A stretch of 64,000 bases of DNA from Chenopodium formosanum (lineage: Eukaryota > Streptophyta > Magnoliopsida > Caryophyllales > Amaranthaceae). Positions 41,202-52,062 of this stretch are shown here, piece after piece. The stretch's first letter is position 1; each line of letters opens with the position of its first letter. The notes below the pieces were generated by a model. The model searched no databases. It saw nothing but the letters and a program-made list of their open reading frames with translations, and was not told the DNA's origin. The stretch covers positions 50,468,303 to 50,532,302 of the forward strand of contig CM044856.1 of the NCBI GenBank assembly GCA_024500155.1, written 5' to 3'. The position numbers and the translations under genes were made by a program.

Positions 41202-42828
41202 GCTACACTCCCAAGGCAATGAGGGCATTGCTTGATTTGGCTTGGGGGGTGATCTTTCGCTTGGTAATTCTCTTCCTTTTCTCTTTTTATTTGCTTTCTA
41301 GTATAGTTTTATTTCTTTCCTAGTGTAGTTTTTATTGCTTTCTTATATATGAAAAAAATACAAAAAATTAATTAAAAATGAAAAGTTTCAAAAATACGTT
41401 CCAATGAATTGTAAATCATGCTTCTCTGTGCCCCTTACTTGAGAAAATTTATTTTGATTCTTGGTTATTGATAATGAGCATTGTGGATTTATTGGTCATG
41501 ATTTGAAGTTTAATTGCTTGGATTCCTAAACATGAGTCAATTTTGCTCAACTACTTGTGAATATAGTGCTTGACTAGTTGATTTGGTTAGGAAATGTGTG
41601 ATAGTTCCATAGTTCCTGGTATGTCAACGAATTTGAGTATTGATTTGCAACTACGAGTAGTGTTTCATGACTTATTATTATGCACATGAGGAGAACGAAG
41701 GTGTTCATTCTTTTAGGTAGCCTTTAGAGTATTAGATACATTTGTTCCCTTCTTGTTACCCATGTTGTTGCTTGTGCCCTTTTATTGTTTATTTAGCCAC
41801 ATTACAAGCCTATATGAGCCCCATTGGTTACTAGTCCCAAACTTGGCTTGGGGGAGCTATTAGTTGGTGAGGTGAGGGAGTTGTGGTGTGCACATTATTT
41901 GCACAATGTGGGAATAAAAGAAGAGTTATTGTTCTTTGATTTTTGATTGGAAAATATTGATATTATGTTTCAAAGTTGAAATTTCCAATATGAGTTAAAA
42001 AGAAAAAAAGGAGCAAAAAAAAAAAAAAAAAAAATTAATGCTCAAATGTTCTATTTGAAGGTTGTTCAAGAAAAAAAAAAGAAAAAAATTTCAAGTTGAA
42101 AAAGAAAAAAAAAGAATGAGTTCAAAGTTTGTTTTTCACTGAAAGTTCTACATTATCATATTTTTATGAGTGATTATTGTAAGTGTTGGGATTGTTTATG
42201 ATGATTGGAGTTGTATTTGGTGGTTTTTGTTGGAGTTGGTTATGTTGATGGAGATGTATTATCATCATTTATTTTGATCATGGGTTTATTAGGATTTGGC
42301 TCCCTTAATGCATAGCTTTTATCTCACATAATCCCAAATTTATCCTACCCTTTACCCTAGCCTTATATTACAAGCTTTAAAGACCTTCTGACCTTGTGCA
42401 TAGAAGTTATGTAAATGTGAAAGTGTTGTTTATCAATGCAAGTTATGACTTGGCATATTTCGAGTCGACTAGTAGGTTGAGCGTACATTGTTTTTATACA
42501 CACGAGAGTGTGAGTTGGGAGGGCATTGTTCACATTAAAGGGGTTGGTTGGAGAGCGTTCCAGTACATCGTTTACTCGCCACATAAATGAGAGTTGAGTG
42601 TGTGAGCACTAGTCTTGAATTCTATATGCTCTTGTGGTTTGCTCTACTTGACAATTGTTGGGGAGGAAGGGTGATTAGATGAATAAGATTGATTGATGTT
42701 GAAGCATGTTCATTAGATTTTCCTTGAATCGTTCGTGCTTGAGTTGATTATTGGGGTGAAGTATGTTTTATATGTTCATTGATGAGCTCTTTGCTTAGGG
42801 ACAAGCAAAGGTTTGGCTTGGGGGAGTT
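41202..42828 (+). other. 3' UTR and polypurine tract of Athila #2
   Basis: This is noncoding, with long A runs (42017-42034 and 42070-42113), 'cttggggg' words (41244 and 41850) and the extended tract GGACAAGCAAAGGTTTGGC followed by TTGGGGGAGTT (about 42799-42828) directly before the 3' LTR. The small ORFs at 42363-42590 on both strands are not supported. Confidence 0.8.
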
Positions 42829-44245
42829 TGATATGTCCATTTTATATAGTAATTTACCCCCGTCCCTTGGTCATAATTAGTAGTGTTTTTAGCTCTTTCG
42901 AGCGACTTTTATTACTAATTTGTGTTTTCTAGTGTTTTCGTAGTCTTTGTTGAGTTTTGTAGGAAATTGCGCCTTTAGAGCATTTTCTCGGGTTTTTCAT
43001 GAAGCGACTACGGGAATTAGAAGTGCACGACCATCTTTGAAGCCCAAGGCCGGTTAGAGTCATCGAGCCGGTGATTAAGGGCTCGGTAATTGGGATCCCG
43101 AGGTATTTGGATCGAGTATTCAAGACCCGAAGAGGAAATCCGGATTGGGCCGAGATATCAAGCCCAATTGAAGTCCGAGCCTCAAAGTGAAGCAAGGGCC
43201 CGATCGGGCAAGGTCTAGCACGATCGGGCGCGGCATGCTTGGTGCTGTGCGTGGCTTATAGCGCGCCCGATCATGCGAGCGTCTAGCACGATCGGGCGAT
43301 GCTGCTGAGAAGGAGCGCAAAGAAAAAGGCGGGCCCTATCGGGCGCGCGTTTTAAGGGACCTGATTAGTTTAGTTTTAATTTTTGTTTTAGGGAATGTTT
43401 AAGTACGAGATTTGTACGTAATTTTGTTTACCTTCTTTCTTAGACTTTCTCTCTCTATTTAGAATATTTCTTTCTCCTAAATTCTCTTTCAACTTTTGTT
43501 CTTAATTATTTTCATTAATCCAGATTTCTTTTTGGTAACAATTTCTTCTCTTTTAATTTCAGCTATTTTACTTACTTCTTTGATTATGCTTTTATTTATT
43601 TATTTGATTAGTTTAGTTATGATGATGCGTGAGTAGTTTTATTTCTAGGGTTTATGGGGATCTAATAAATGATATGAAGGGGTAATTTTGTGATTGTTAA
43701 TTATCAATGCTTGGTTGATTTCCTATTGATTGATTTAATGCTATGCAATTAGGTTTGGCCAGATTTAATTGTATGAGTTTAGCAATATTAATTCGAGATT
43801 CGACAGATGAGAATTGATGTTTAGGCTTAGTTTCAATAGGCGGATTAATTTATAAATGGTTAAGTCGAGATTCGACAGATGAGATTTAATACCGGTAAAT
43901 TAACTCTGTGATTATAATACGTAGCGAAAGTCCTTTATAATCTGATTAACCAATGCTTGATGATTGCTTATTATGATTTGCCCTGGAATATTGTTTATTA
44001 GTGAACCTATGCCCTAGGCCTTTTAATATTTTACTTTCCCCCTACTTTATTACTTTCGACCTTATTCTCCGTAGTTTAGATTTTATTCACAAAAATATTG
44101 GTTACTTAGATAATTTAGACTATAATAATTAATTAGGAATAGAAAGACTTGTTTTCCTGTGGAGTTCAACCCTACTTCCCTATCTACTTTAGTTAGAGGA
44201 ATTAGGTAATTATTTTTTATTAGGGGATACGACTTTTCCCTGTCA
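42829..44245 (+). repeat. 3' LTR of Athila #2 (1417 bp)
   Basis: TGATATGTCC...CCCTGTCA, matching the 5' LTR with scattered substitutions and one ~17-bp insertion relative to it near 44139. The palindrome island is at about 43198-43350, with some CCCGATCGGGC words mutated (ccctatcgggc, cccgatcatgc). TSD AAATT follows. Confidence 0.95.
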
Positions 44246-44250
44246 AAATT

Positions 44251-45862
44251 GTTTATGAAAGAAGATTTGTATATGATACAATCAAAAGTTCGAAGATCCA
44301 ATAATCCTAGGGATGCATAGCATCATGGAGTTGATTGATGTTCTTAATTTTGTGAGTTAATCAAATCGTTTGATGTTCTTGTAAAATTAAGAAAAGGTCT
44401 TTGTGTATACAAGATGTTTAGTGGGAGCTATGAAGTCTTCTTGGTCTAGTATAAAGAGAAATTATTCATTGCTTGAAGGGTCAAGTAATGGCTGATGCAT
44501 TTTGTATGAAAAACCTTGAAGAGAATGATGAGTACATTTGGGATTCAAAATCTATAGAGATAGGTTTTGATGGATGTTTGAGTTTGGTTAAGAAGCTTAT
44601 ATTGATAAGATTCTTATAAGGTTCAACATTATATTGAAAGGAGTTTCAATCCCATGTAACATGGCACATTTCTTAATGATTCAATACTTTGAGAAAGGTT
44701 GATGAAACTAAGGTTTTAAGTGCTGATCCTTATGCAATTCGCAAAGGATGCATCGTGCATTCCATGGACTATACTCATCTATTTGATTCACGTGTTTTAA
44801 GAACAAGTGATGATAGATTTCAGTCAAATTCAATGTAACGTTGGAATACAAATTAGAAATTTCTAAGTTCCTTGTGAAAGGACGAAGGAAAATTCTTAGT
44901 GTATGGAGATGAAAATGATTATAAGATTTAGAATTTGCAAAATTCATGTTTATGAGAATGTCTCATGAACTCTACTTAGTAAACCCCTTCCATTTTCAAA
45001 GAATGAGAAACATGCTAATGAAAATTTATTTAGGCAAATGATGTAATTAGAAGTTGTATTTGTTTTTGGAGAAAAACAAGTTACATATGTAATACATTTT
45101 TTTGCAGAATTATGTTTATCAATTGAACAAAGTTTCAATCTTATTTAATCGTGGTTTTAAGATTAAATAAAATGTTCAAAATAATTATGAATTGATGGGC
45201 TCATCAGGTTGATGACCTGTTGAATGATACCCCACAGGTGAACTAAATTCATATATTAATTAAGTTCCTAGTTCGAAATCATTAAATTGGACATAAATGA
45301 TTTCAATTAATGGACTAGCATGTTAAGATTGATTGGATAGCGTAGTTTCATGGGCTATAGGAGCGTAGTGATGCTTGGTCAATAACATGGATATGCATGA
45401 ATGATGCATGATCGAACTATAGACCTACTTTGAAGTTCAAGTATAGAGCTTCCGGATATATTAGTGGATTCCTTTGACATTAGTGGAACACTGATTCTAT
45501 TCAATGGCTTATTTGATTGTGGTACATTCAAACGTCTGCCCGTAACTGGAGATTATAAAGGATGTTTACCAGTTACTTCAAAAGTTGAGTGGGAGCTTTG
45601 GTTGCCACAAGATTGAATTGAGTATACCTATTAAATAGGAATGTGTCTTGGCCCCTTGAAAAGGGAGAATTCAGAAAAATGCATGGTCGTGCTCAAATGC
45701 ATTACATAGTAATCATTTGTTCTGTGAATCTCACTCAGTTTTTCAAGAAAAGATTTGTAGACTAATATGATCAGGACATGAGATGTAATCATATTATCAA
45801 ATCGACACACATTGACTTAAGGAATTTGAATATTGTGCACTTGTCTCAGACAAGTGGGAGAT
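44251..45862 (+). pseudogene. Degenerate RT/RNase H end and 3' UTR of copia #1
   Basis: Immediately after the Athila TSD the copia RT resumes (EEDLYMIQ, then SNNPRDA and a stop at about 44319), matching 'EExIYMxQPEGFxDPxxPxxVCKL'. A little further, 'RKGLCVYKMF' may be the next RT block. Beyond 44500 no frame is readable. 'agtgggagc' words recur (44417, 45588), and the tract CAAGTGGGAGAT (45851-45862) is the polypurine primer for plus-strand synthesis. Confidence 0.7.
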
Positions 45863-46605
45863 TGAAGGAGTTCTGTCTTCGATAAGTGCAATTACTAGAT
45901 ATATTAAGGATCACTATTATGGAGATAATAAGTTCGTTCTCTTGGGGCGTCATCATCTATTGCTAGACTATGAGAGATGATCTTTAGACTAGTCAAATAG
46001 TCCAAAGCCTGCTAGAATTGATCCTATAAGGTCACACACAAGGGTATTGGGTTAAGCAAGTTAGAGGCCCATTAATGGGCCTCATGAGCAATTAACTAAT
46101 CATGAAATGGATTGGGTTAGCATAGTTAGATTTGAATTAGGTTTTCAGCTTTTGACATGGGCTCTTATTTAGAGATGAGATCTATAAATAAGATTCAAGC
46201 CTAGGGTTGCATGCAAGTAGTCATAATTCACACATAGTGAATTTTGACATCAAGGCAACCAATCCCAAAACCCTAATTCCCTCTCTAATTCACGGCTCCC
46301 TCTCCTCCCTCTTTGGACTCACGGCCTGCCACCCTTGGTGGCTCGTGTGGTGGTTCGTGGTTGGTTCGTTGCTCATTCTTCTCCGTTGAAGGTCAATTTA
46401 AGGGTTCAATTGCAACTAACTAGCATTAGTGGAGGTTTAATCCGTGCTCGTGGACTAAGTAGAGGAATCACACGTGGGGTTCTTTATCTCCCATTGTTTT
46501 TGCTCGATCGCACGTGGAGTCACGCTTCAAAGGTAAGATTATATGTTCTTTATGTGTTATGCATTAGATCTTGGGATTAGGTACTGTATGAATATGATTC
46601 ATACA
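45863..46605 (+). repeat. 3' LTR of copia #1 (743 bp), with a ~34-bp terminal deletion
   Basis: It starts TGAAGGAGTTCTGTC and follows the 5' LTR to 'gattcat', where about 34 bp present before the end of the 5' LTR are missing; only the final ACA remains, followed by TSD ATTTT (46606-46610). TATAAATA is at 46183-46190. Confidence 0.9.
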
Positions 46606-46610
46606 ATTTT

Positions 46611-48231
46611 AGGCTACTCGAAGTCTTGACTTTGCATCCCCTCTCTTTAGGCTTTAACTCATAATGCCCTCCCTCGATATGTGACTCAGCCTCTAGGTTG
46701 AAAGGTCTTTCCCAATGGTTGTAATGGATGGGAAAAAGGGTGAGGGTAGGCTAAAATTTAAAAATTTGGTGGTATCCCTAATAGTGAAGCAAAGAAGGTG
46801 CCTTTCTTAGAATCACAATCAAGTAATCACCAAACAAAAACAAACTAACACCCCAAAGCTTATTCAAAGTTATAATCACAATCATATAAACAAAAAGCGT
46901 AAATGTTTTCTCCTCCAAGCTTAAAGGAAGCATTATTGTTTTGAAAATTTCCCCTAATTTGATTACTCCAATTGCCCTTACCATGATTTTGGCCGAAATT
47001 TCGATTATGGTTACATAACCTTGGTTATGATCCCTATATCCTTGGCCGCGAATTTGATCATTATAACCATAGTTGTTATGGTTACCATGAAATTCTTGGG
47101 TTACTTGGTTCCTATAACTACTATTTTGGTTATAACTATCATAGCTCCCATGGTTGTGATAATTCCTATTCCCAACATCCTTTTGAACATTAAATCTAGG
47201 TCAAAAATCATTATTATCAACATAATTCACATGCTCATTCTCATTTCCATCATATTCATCACATCCATAAAAAGGAACATTGGGGCAATTAGAAGCATCA
47301 TGATCATTCTTTCCACATAATCACAAACCAAACATTCTCTAATCATGTAACAAGAAGCAAAAAGAGGGTTAGAGTAAGAATATGTAACTCTCCCTTTAAA
47401 CTAGGATGGAAGATTTTGTGCTTGTGAAGAAGCATTCTCAAGCTTAGCCTTGATAGAAACCACCTCCTTCCCTAAGTTCGAAAGTAGTGTGGACAAATTG
47501 TTAATGGTATTGATTTGATCGATCGAGCCACTTTTTCTTGTTGACTCTTTCTCACCCTCTTTCCAATTCATGTAGTGTCTCACTACATCATCTATCACAT
47601 TCACAACTTCTTCTACCGTCTTGTTCATGATTCGGCCTCTGGCCCCGGCATCAAGACTTGACCTCCCTTGAGGACTCAAACCACCATAAAAATTTTGAAT
47701 GATTTGGTAAGTCGGGATTCCATGGTGAGGACATTCTCTTTGATATTCTTTGTATCTCTCCCATTCTTCATAGAGGCTTTCACTAGACCTTTGATTTAAA
47801 CCTTGAATCAAAGCTCTCATCTCCGTCGTTTTCTTTTGAGGGAAGAAATGCGAAAGAAATTCTTTTGTAACTTCGTCCCAGGTTCTTAAGGAACTAGGCT
47901 TCACTTCCTTTTCTAGCCACTCTTGAGCTCTTCCAATTAGAGAAAAGGAAAATAGTTTAAGCTTTATGAATTCTTGAGCAACCTCGTTCACCTTAATTGA
48001 GTTGTAACATTTCTCGAACTCCATAAGATGATTGAGGAGACTTTCATTTGTGCCTCCACTATATTGTCGCCTTTCAATCAAAGTTATCATTACCGACTTG
48101 ATTTCAAAGTCACTTTCCGGGATTATTAATGGAGCAATTCCGCTCTCATACTTGTATGCACTCGGAGTGCCCAACTCCTTTAATGTAATTCTTGGGACTT
48201 CTCCCATGTTCACTTGCACACACAATCTCAA
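46611..48231 (-). pseudogene. Gag region and 3' flank of the old Athila-like element
   Basis: On the minus strand the capsid ORF (48231-47401) is followed, after a frameshift, by a CCHC knuckle CDYCGKNDHDASNC (about 47310-47350) and an Asn/Tyr/Gly/His-rich tail to about 46980. Then comes noncoding sequence that continued into 14775-14228 before copia #1 entered. There is no protease, RT or integrase, so this element was gag-only or had lost pol before the insertion. Confidence 0.65.
47401..48231 (-). CDS. Athila-type Gag
   Basis: 276 residues: FEIKSVMITLIERRQYSGG near the start, then LFSFSLIGRAQEWLEKE, TWDEVTKEFLSHFFPQKKT, 'ESLYEEWERYKEYQRECPHHGI' and FYGGLSP, the Athila/gypsy capsid pattern seen in the Athila #2 Gag (33450-34523) but clearly diverged from it. 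A coiled-coil-prone C terminus follows. No PBS is found upstream within 500 bp, so the 5' end of this element is lost or displaced. Confidence 0.88.
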   Translation of the reverse strand: MRLCVQVNMGEVPRITLKELGTPSAYKYESGIAPLIIPESDFEIKSVMITLIERRQYSGGTNESLLNHLMEFEKCYNSIKVNEVAQEFIKLKLFSFSLIGRAQEWLEKEVKPSSLRTWDEVTKEFLSHFFPQKKTTEMRALIQGLNQRSSESLYEEWERYKEYQRECPHHGIPTYQIIQNFYGGLSPQGRSSLDAGARGRIMNKTVEEVVNVIDDVVRHYMNWKEGEKESTRKSGSIDQINTINNLSTLLSNLGKEVVSIKAKLENASSQAQNLPS

Positions 48232-48289
48232 ATGAAATTTTTAGTAGCACGGCTACAAATGTATCCTAAAAGATAAAAATCTTTTTGTG

Positions 48290-48737
48290 TTTTTGAATTA
48301 AAATGAAATAGACTCAACAAGGAACAGAAGTTGACTTATCTAGGGTTCATTATTATCGATTTTTATTTAATACTACCTCCTAGTATATGGTTATAATGTG
48401 GAAGCATAGAGGCTATGTTAGGAGAAGTCAATTGACCCCGGAAGGCGGCTAGATTGGATCCTTTACTTCGATATTCGAGCATGTTTAGTTCATAATTAAT
48501 TCAATTTATATGCCTTTGTTTATGTTCAAGTGAATACTATACCTAAACCATTTCTCTTAGTGTTTTATTTAGACTTTATTTTAGTTATCTCCTATTCCAG
48601 ACTAGCTTAATTGTCGATAACATTTGGTGGTGTTTATTCGTTCCCTGTGGTTCAACCCCTATGCTTGCCTTATACTCGAATTAGGTATGTTTAGGTTGTA
48701 TAAATTTTATTTGATCTAGGGATAGACAATTGACGAC
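48290..48737 (+). repeat. Athila-type LTR tail (U5 remnant)
   Basis: It resembles the last ~450 bp of the Athila #2 LTR in order of words: 'ttagactttattttag', 'ttccctgtggttcaacccctatgcttg', 'attaggta', 'tagggata'. There it would be followed by a PBS, but here it joins directly to an RT fragment. Opposite orientation to the gag at 47401-48231, so it belongs to a different copy. Confidence 0.45.
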
Positions 48738-49301
48738 GTGTTTTCATCTTTTGATAATTGTCTAGCTAACCTTTCTCTGATTTTGCAACGTTGTGAAGAG
48801 ACTAATTTAGTTTTAAATTGGGAAAAGTACCATTTCATGGTACAAGAAGGTATAGTGTTTGGGCATAAAATTTTTGCAAAAGGAATTGAGGTAGATTGTG
48901 CGAAAATAGAAGTAATTGAAAAACTCCCACCTCCAATTAATGTTAAGGGAATTAGAAGTTTCTTAGGCCATGCGGGTTTTTATAGACGTTTCATTAAGGA
49001 TTTTTCTAAGATTTATAAACCCTTATGTGATTTGTTAAATAAAGATGCTCCCTTTGATTTTAATTCTGAATGTTTGCATGCATTTAACAAATTAAAGCAA
49101 GAGTTAATTTCAGCACCTATTGTGATAGCTCCATATTGGAATTTTCCTTTTGAATTAATGTGTGATGCAAGTGATCATGCTCTTAGTGCTGTTTTAGGGC
49201 AGAGAAAAGATAAAAAGCTGCATGTAATTAATTATGCTAGTAAAATGCTTAGTGATGCTCAATTAAATTACACAACTACTGAAAAAGAAATTAAAAAGTA
49301 G
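48738..49301 (+). pseudogene. Athila RT (3' part) and RNase H fragment
   Basis: The 187-codon ORF starts just after the position of the catalytic FMDDFSVYG and continues with LVLNWEKYHFMVQEG, INVKGIRSFLGHAGFYRRFIKDFS and the RNase H start FELMCDASDHALSAVLGQ, ending at YTTTEKE. Here the RNase H Asp and Glu that Athila #2 has lost are intact. It is cut on both sides: fused to an LTR tail at 48737 and lost after 49290. Confidence 0.85.
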
Positions 49302-50217
49302 ATATGTTAAAGGTTGGATTATTTAAACCAAATTTTCCTTTTTTATAAGGGCAGAAGAAAAGCACATAGTCCATAAATTTATTTCATTTCATTTTATTTG
49401 TTAAGACTTTTGCATTAATAATCTTGACGTCTAAATTAAAATCCGGGCTATATATATATTTTTTACATGAGCTATATTGTTTCCTTTAAAATCATAGGTA
49501 TATTTTGTTTTCGGGAAATTATCAATGTTACACCCAAGGTTCGGGCATTTATCAAGGGGTACACCTACTTAACTTTTGTTTATTAGCGGTACACCCATGG
49601 TTTCACACACTCATTTGCAGTAACCCTAACGTTAAACCAACGTTAATCCTAGGTTAATTTTAGTGTAGTTTAATTAAAATGGAATGACTAAATTTTCCCC
49701 TACCCCACACACATTAAATATCTCCCTCCAAACTCTAACTACCTAATTTAAAAATACCCTAATTTAGAAGATCATTCATCTTCTTCTTCCTTCTCACTCT
49801 CTGCCCTGTTTATTCTTCTGTGAGGTTCCCAAATTGACGCACATTTGGAACAAAATTGTTGAGAATTCTGCACTTCATTGTTGATCGTTAAAGGTAAGTG
49901 TTGATCTTAGCCTTTAAATTTCTGAATTTCGCTTAAAATTGTTTGGTTTTTGGTAGTATATGAACTTTTGTCTAAAGGGTTGAAATATGGTTTCCATGTA
50001 CAATCGTTAGCCGATTATGGTTTAAATTATGCACATTATGCCTATGATTATGATTTGTTGATATTTTGTATTGATTGCATGCATAATTCAATTTGGGTGT
50101 GTTTGAGTTGATATTTCTAAGTTTGTTAGTGATATGTCACCCTAGGTCAGATTATTTGTTATGTAGCGTTGCATGCTATGTTAAATTGAAACTTGAATTG
50201 AATGTAGTTTGTTGACC
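49302..50217 (+). other. Probable 5' end of a MULE (terminal repeat and leader)
   Basis: A new sequence context begins after 49300. At about 49513 'gggaaattatcaatgttaca' starts a stretch with repeats 'cacccaaggttcgggcatttatcaaggggtacacc' and 'ggtacacccatgg', which may be the terminal inverted repeat of a Mutator-like element; no matching right end is found. From 49770 a C/T-rich leader precedes the coding remnants. No ORF. Confidence 0.35.
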
Positions 50218-52057
50218 TAAATTTGCAGAATGGATGACACGATTGTGATTAGATAGATTTAAGTATAAGGCTCATAATGTTGATATTGAAGTAGATCCTG
50301 ATCTTTACAATCTCATAGATTTAATGGTTGAGTTTTAAGATAGGTTATAGAAATAAGGTATAGTTATGTTGAACCCTAACTTTGCTTATGCATATAGAGG
50401 GAAATAAACGCTGCCTATTGATGATGATGGTGGTATGTTTAGGATGTTTATAACCTTCGCTGATGCTAACTTTTATGAGATTTATGTTGACACTACCTTA
50501 GACTCAACCTATATGAATGACTTAGTCTATGAGTTTAGGAGGAACAATATAGCTACTAAACAAGCTAATCAAGTACCTCCTCTAAATGAACCAGAACACC
50601 TTCACCTCTAAATGAACACAACGAGATTCTCTAAATGAACAACCTCTGAATGAACCACATCCTGACAAGCCTGTAAATGAACCAATGACCAAACTCAAAC
50701 TTAAGATGATATTGAGATTGAAATATCAGTCCACCAATGATGTTAATGCTATAGAGATATTGCTATTGACCCCTTTATAGACGAGATGTTCCCTAGAGAG
50801 TTTAATTATGATCCAATTGTTACTGCTGCTGATATGTAAGAGAATCAGGGATATTGGTGTTGACATGTCTAGTAAGAAATACACTAAGGGTAGGAAGGCA
50901 TTTGAGAAGGCATGTGCAAAAAGTGCAGCATCTAAGGGAAAAGGCAAGGGTAAGGTAAAGATACTTCTATTGCACCTAAGGGTAATGACAAGGGCAAGGG
51001 GAAGGGTAAGACTTCTGCTGCAGGTAAGGGAAAGGGTAAGGGCAGGGATAAGGGCAAAGGTGAGAATTCTAGTGCATTGTTAGCAATGCTCTTGGTAAAA
51101 AAATTCCACCCTCTCCACAATCATCACACACCATATTTAAAACTCTAGCTGTGAGAAGGAATCCCAGATTCAAAGTCCTAAAATCTAAACAAACCATTTC
51201 TTTACCTCAAACCACCTTGTTTGATAGGAAGATGCCTAAGACCCACAGCTTTGAGGAAGGGTATTTGGGAAAAACCTACCAAAAAGGGGAAGCTTGAGGA
51301 GGGAAGGAGTGTTAGTGTTGTGAGGAAAAAAGTGATCTTTGATGATTCTAGTAAGGGTTCTAGTAGTGATAATGCTGAGGGTTCTGCTGATGGAGGGTCT
51401 GAAAATGAAGATTCTAACAATGAACTCATCATTACTGATGACATTGAACTTAATGAAATAGAAGAACTAAGGAGAGTTCCACATGTTGAAGAAAATTAGG
51501 AGCCTGAAAATTGGCATGGCTTTATTGATTCTGATGATGAAGACAACTACTTCAACAAGCTATACAAAAATGGAGAAATGTAAGAAGAAAAATATTTTGG
51601 GAAAATTCAGTAACCTTGGATGCTTTTCATTGATAAAGGTCATTTGAGAAAAACATTGAAGAACTATGATGTTCAAGAAGGGTTTGCCTTGAATGTTGTG
51701 TTTGCAGAAAATAGGAGGTACACAGTCACCTACTATGTTCAAATGTTGTGACTGAAGATTACATGCAAGAAAGTTCCCAAAAGGCGGAACATGGGCTATA
51801 AAGAAGATATGTCCTGATGTGCACACATGTTGGGGTTTGGAGACATACAACCTAATGTGCACTGTCAAGTGGGATGCATATAAAGTGATGGAGGACATCA
51901 AGGCTAATCTAGATATTCCTTAGAAACCTTTGAAGGAGCTGTTGTTTAAAACGTATAGCATATACATGAGGCAATCTTCTCTCTACAAATTAAAGAGGTA
52001 TGTGAGAGATGTCCTATTTGGAGGGCACGATGAGTCTTACACTCACTTACCTTACAT
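50218..52057 (+). pseudogene. MULE (MuDR-type) transposase, N-terminal half
   Basis: Readable pieces in changing frames: an acidic domain at 50260-50560 (VDPDLYNLIDLM, FITFADANFYEIYVD, EFRRNN), a repetitive Lys/Gly-rich stretch (50890-51080), an acidic Ser/Asp/Glu block (51221-51499), then the MuDR N-terminal DNA-binding domain (LRKTLKNYDVQEGFAL at about 51646, with the CxxC region degraded) and YKLKRYVRDVLFGG just before the break at 52057. Many stops and frameshifts. The gene continues at 61760 after copia #2. Confidence 0.6.
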
Positions 52058-52062
52058 GTGAT

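Larger units (their letters stand above)
31734..44245 (+). mobile_element. Ty3/gypsy Athila LTR retrotransposon (#2), structurally complete, coding decayed
   Basis: LTRs 31734-33134 and 42829-44245 flank a 9.7-kb interior with PBS, gag, protease, RT-RNase H, integrase, a spacer with a palindrome array, an extra third ORF and a polypurine tract. TSD AAATT is exact at 31729-31733 and 44246-44250. The element sits within the RT frame of copia #1: the copia reading resumes at 44251 with EEDLYMIQ. At least four frameshifts (near 34450, 35390, 37530, 38300) and several stops break gag-pol. Confidence 0.95.
14781..46605 (+). mobile_element. Ty1/copia LTR retrotransposon #1, carrying two nested elements
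   Basis: Its LTRs at 14781-15546 and 45863-46605 match closely; the PBS at 15548 is of initiator-Met type, and a polypurine tract (CAAGTGGGAGAT) precedes the 3' LTR. The target duplication is exact: ATTTT at 14776-14780 and 46606-46610. Removing the insertions at 17542-28602 and 31734-44245 leaves about 8.2 kb. The reading frames (GAG-pre-integrase near 30060, RT at 31620-31733 and 44251-44330) are heavily degraded. Confidence 0.9.

Noticed and set aside
47021..47320. 99-codon plus-strand ORF rich in Ile
   Set aside because: Antisense shadow of the Asn/Tyr-rich Gag tail of the minus-strand Athila-like element.
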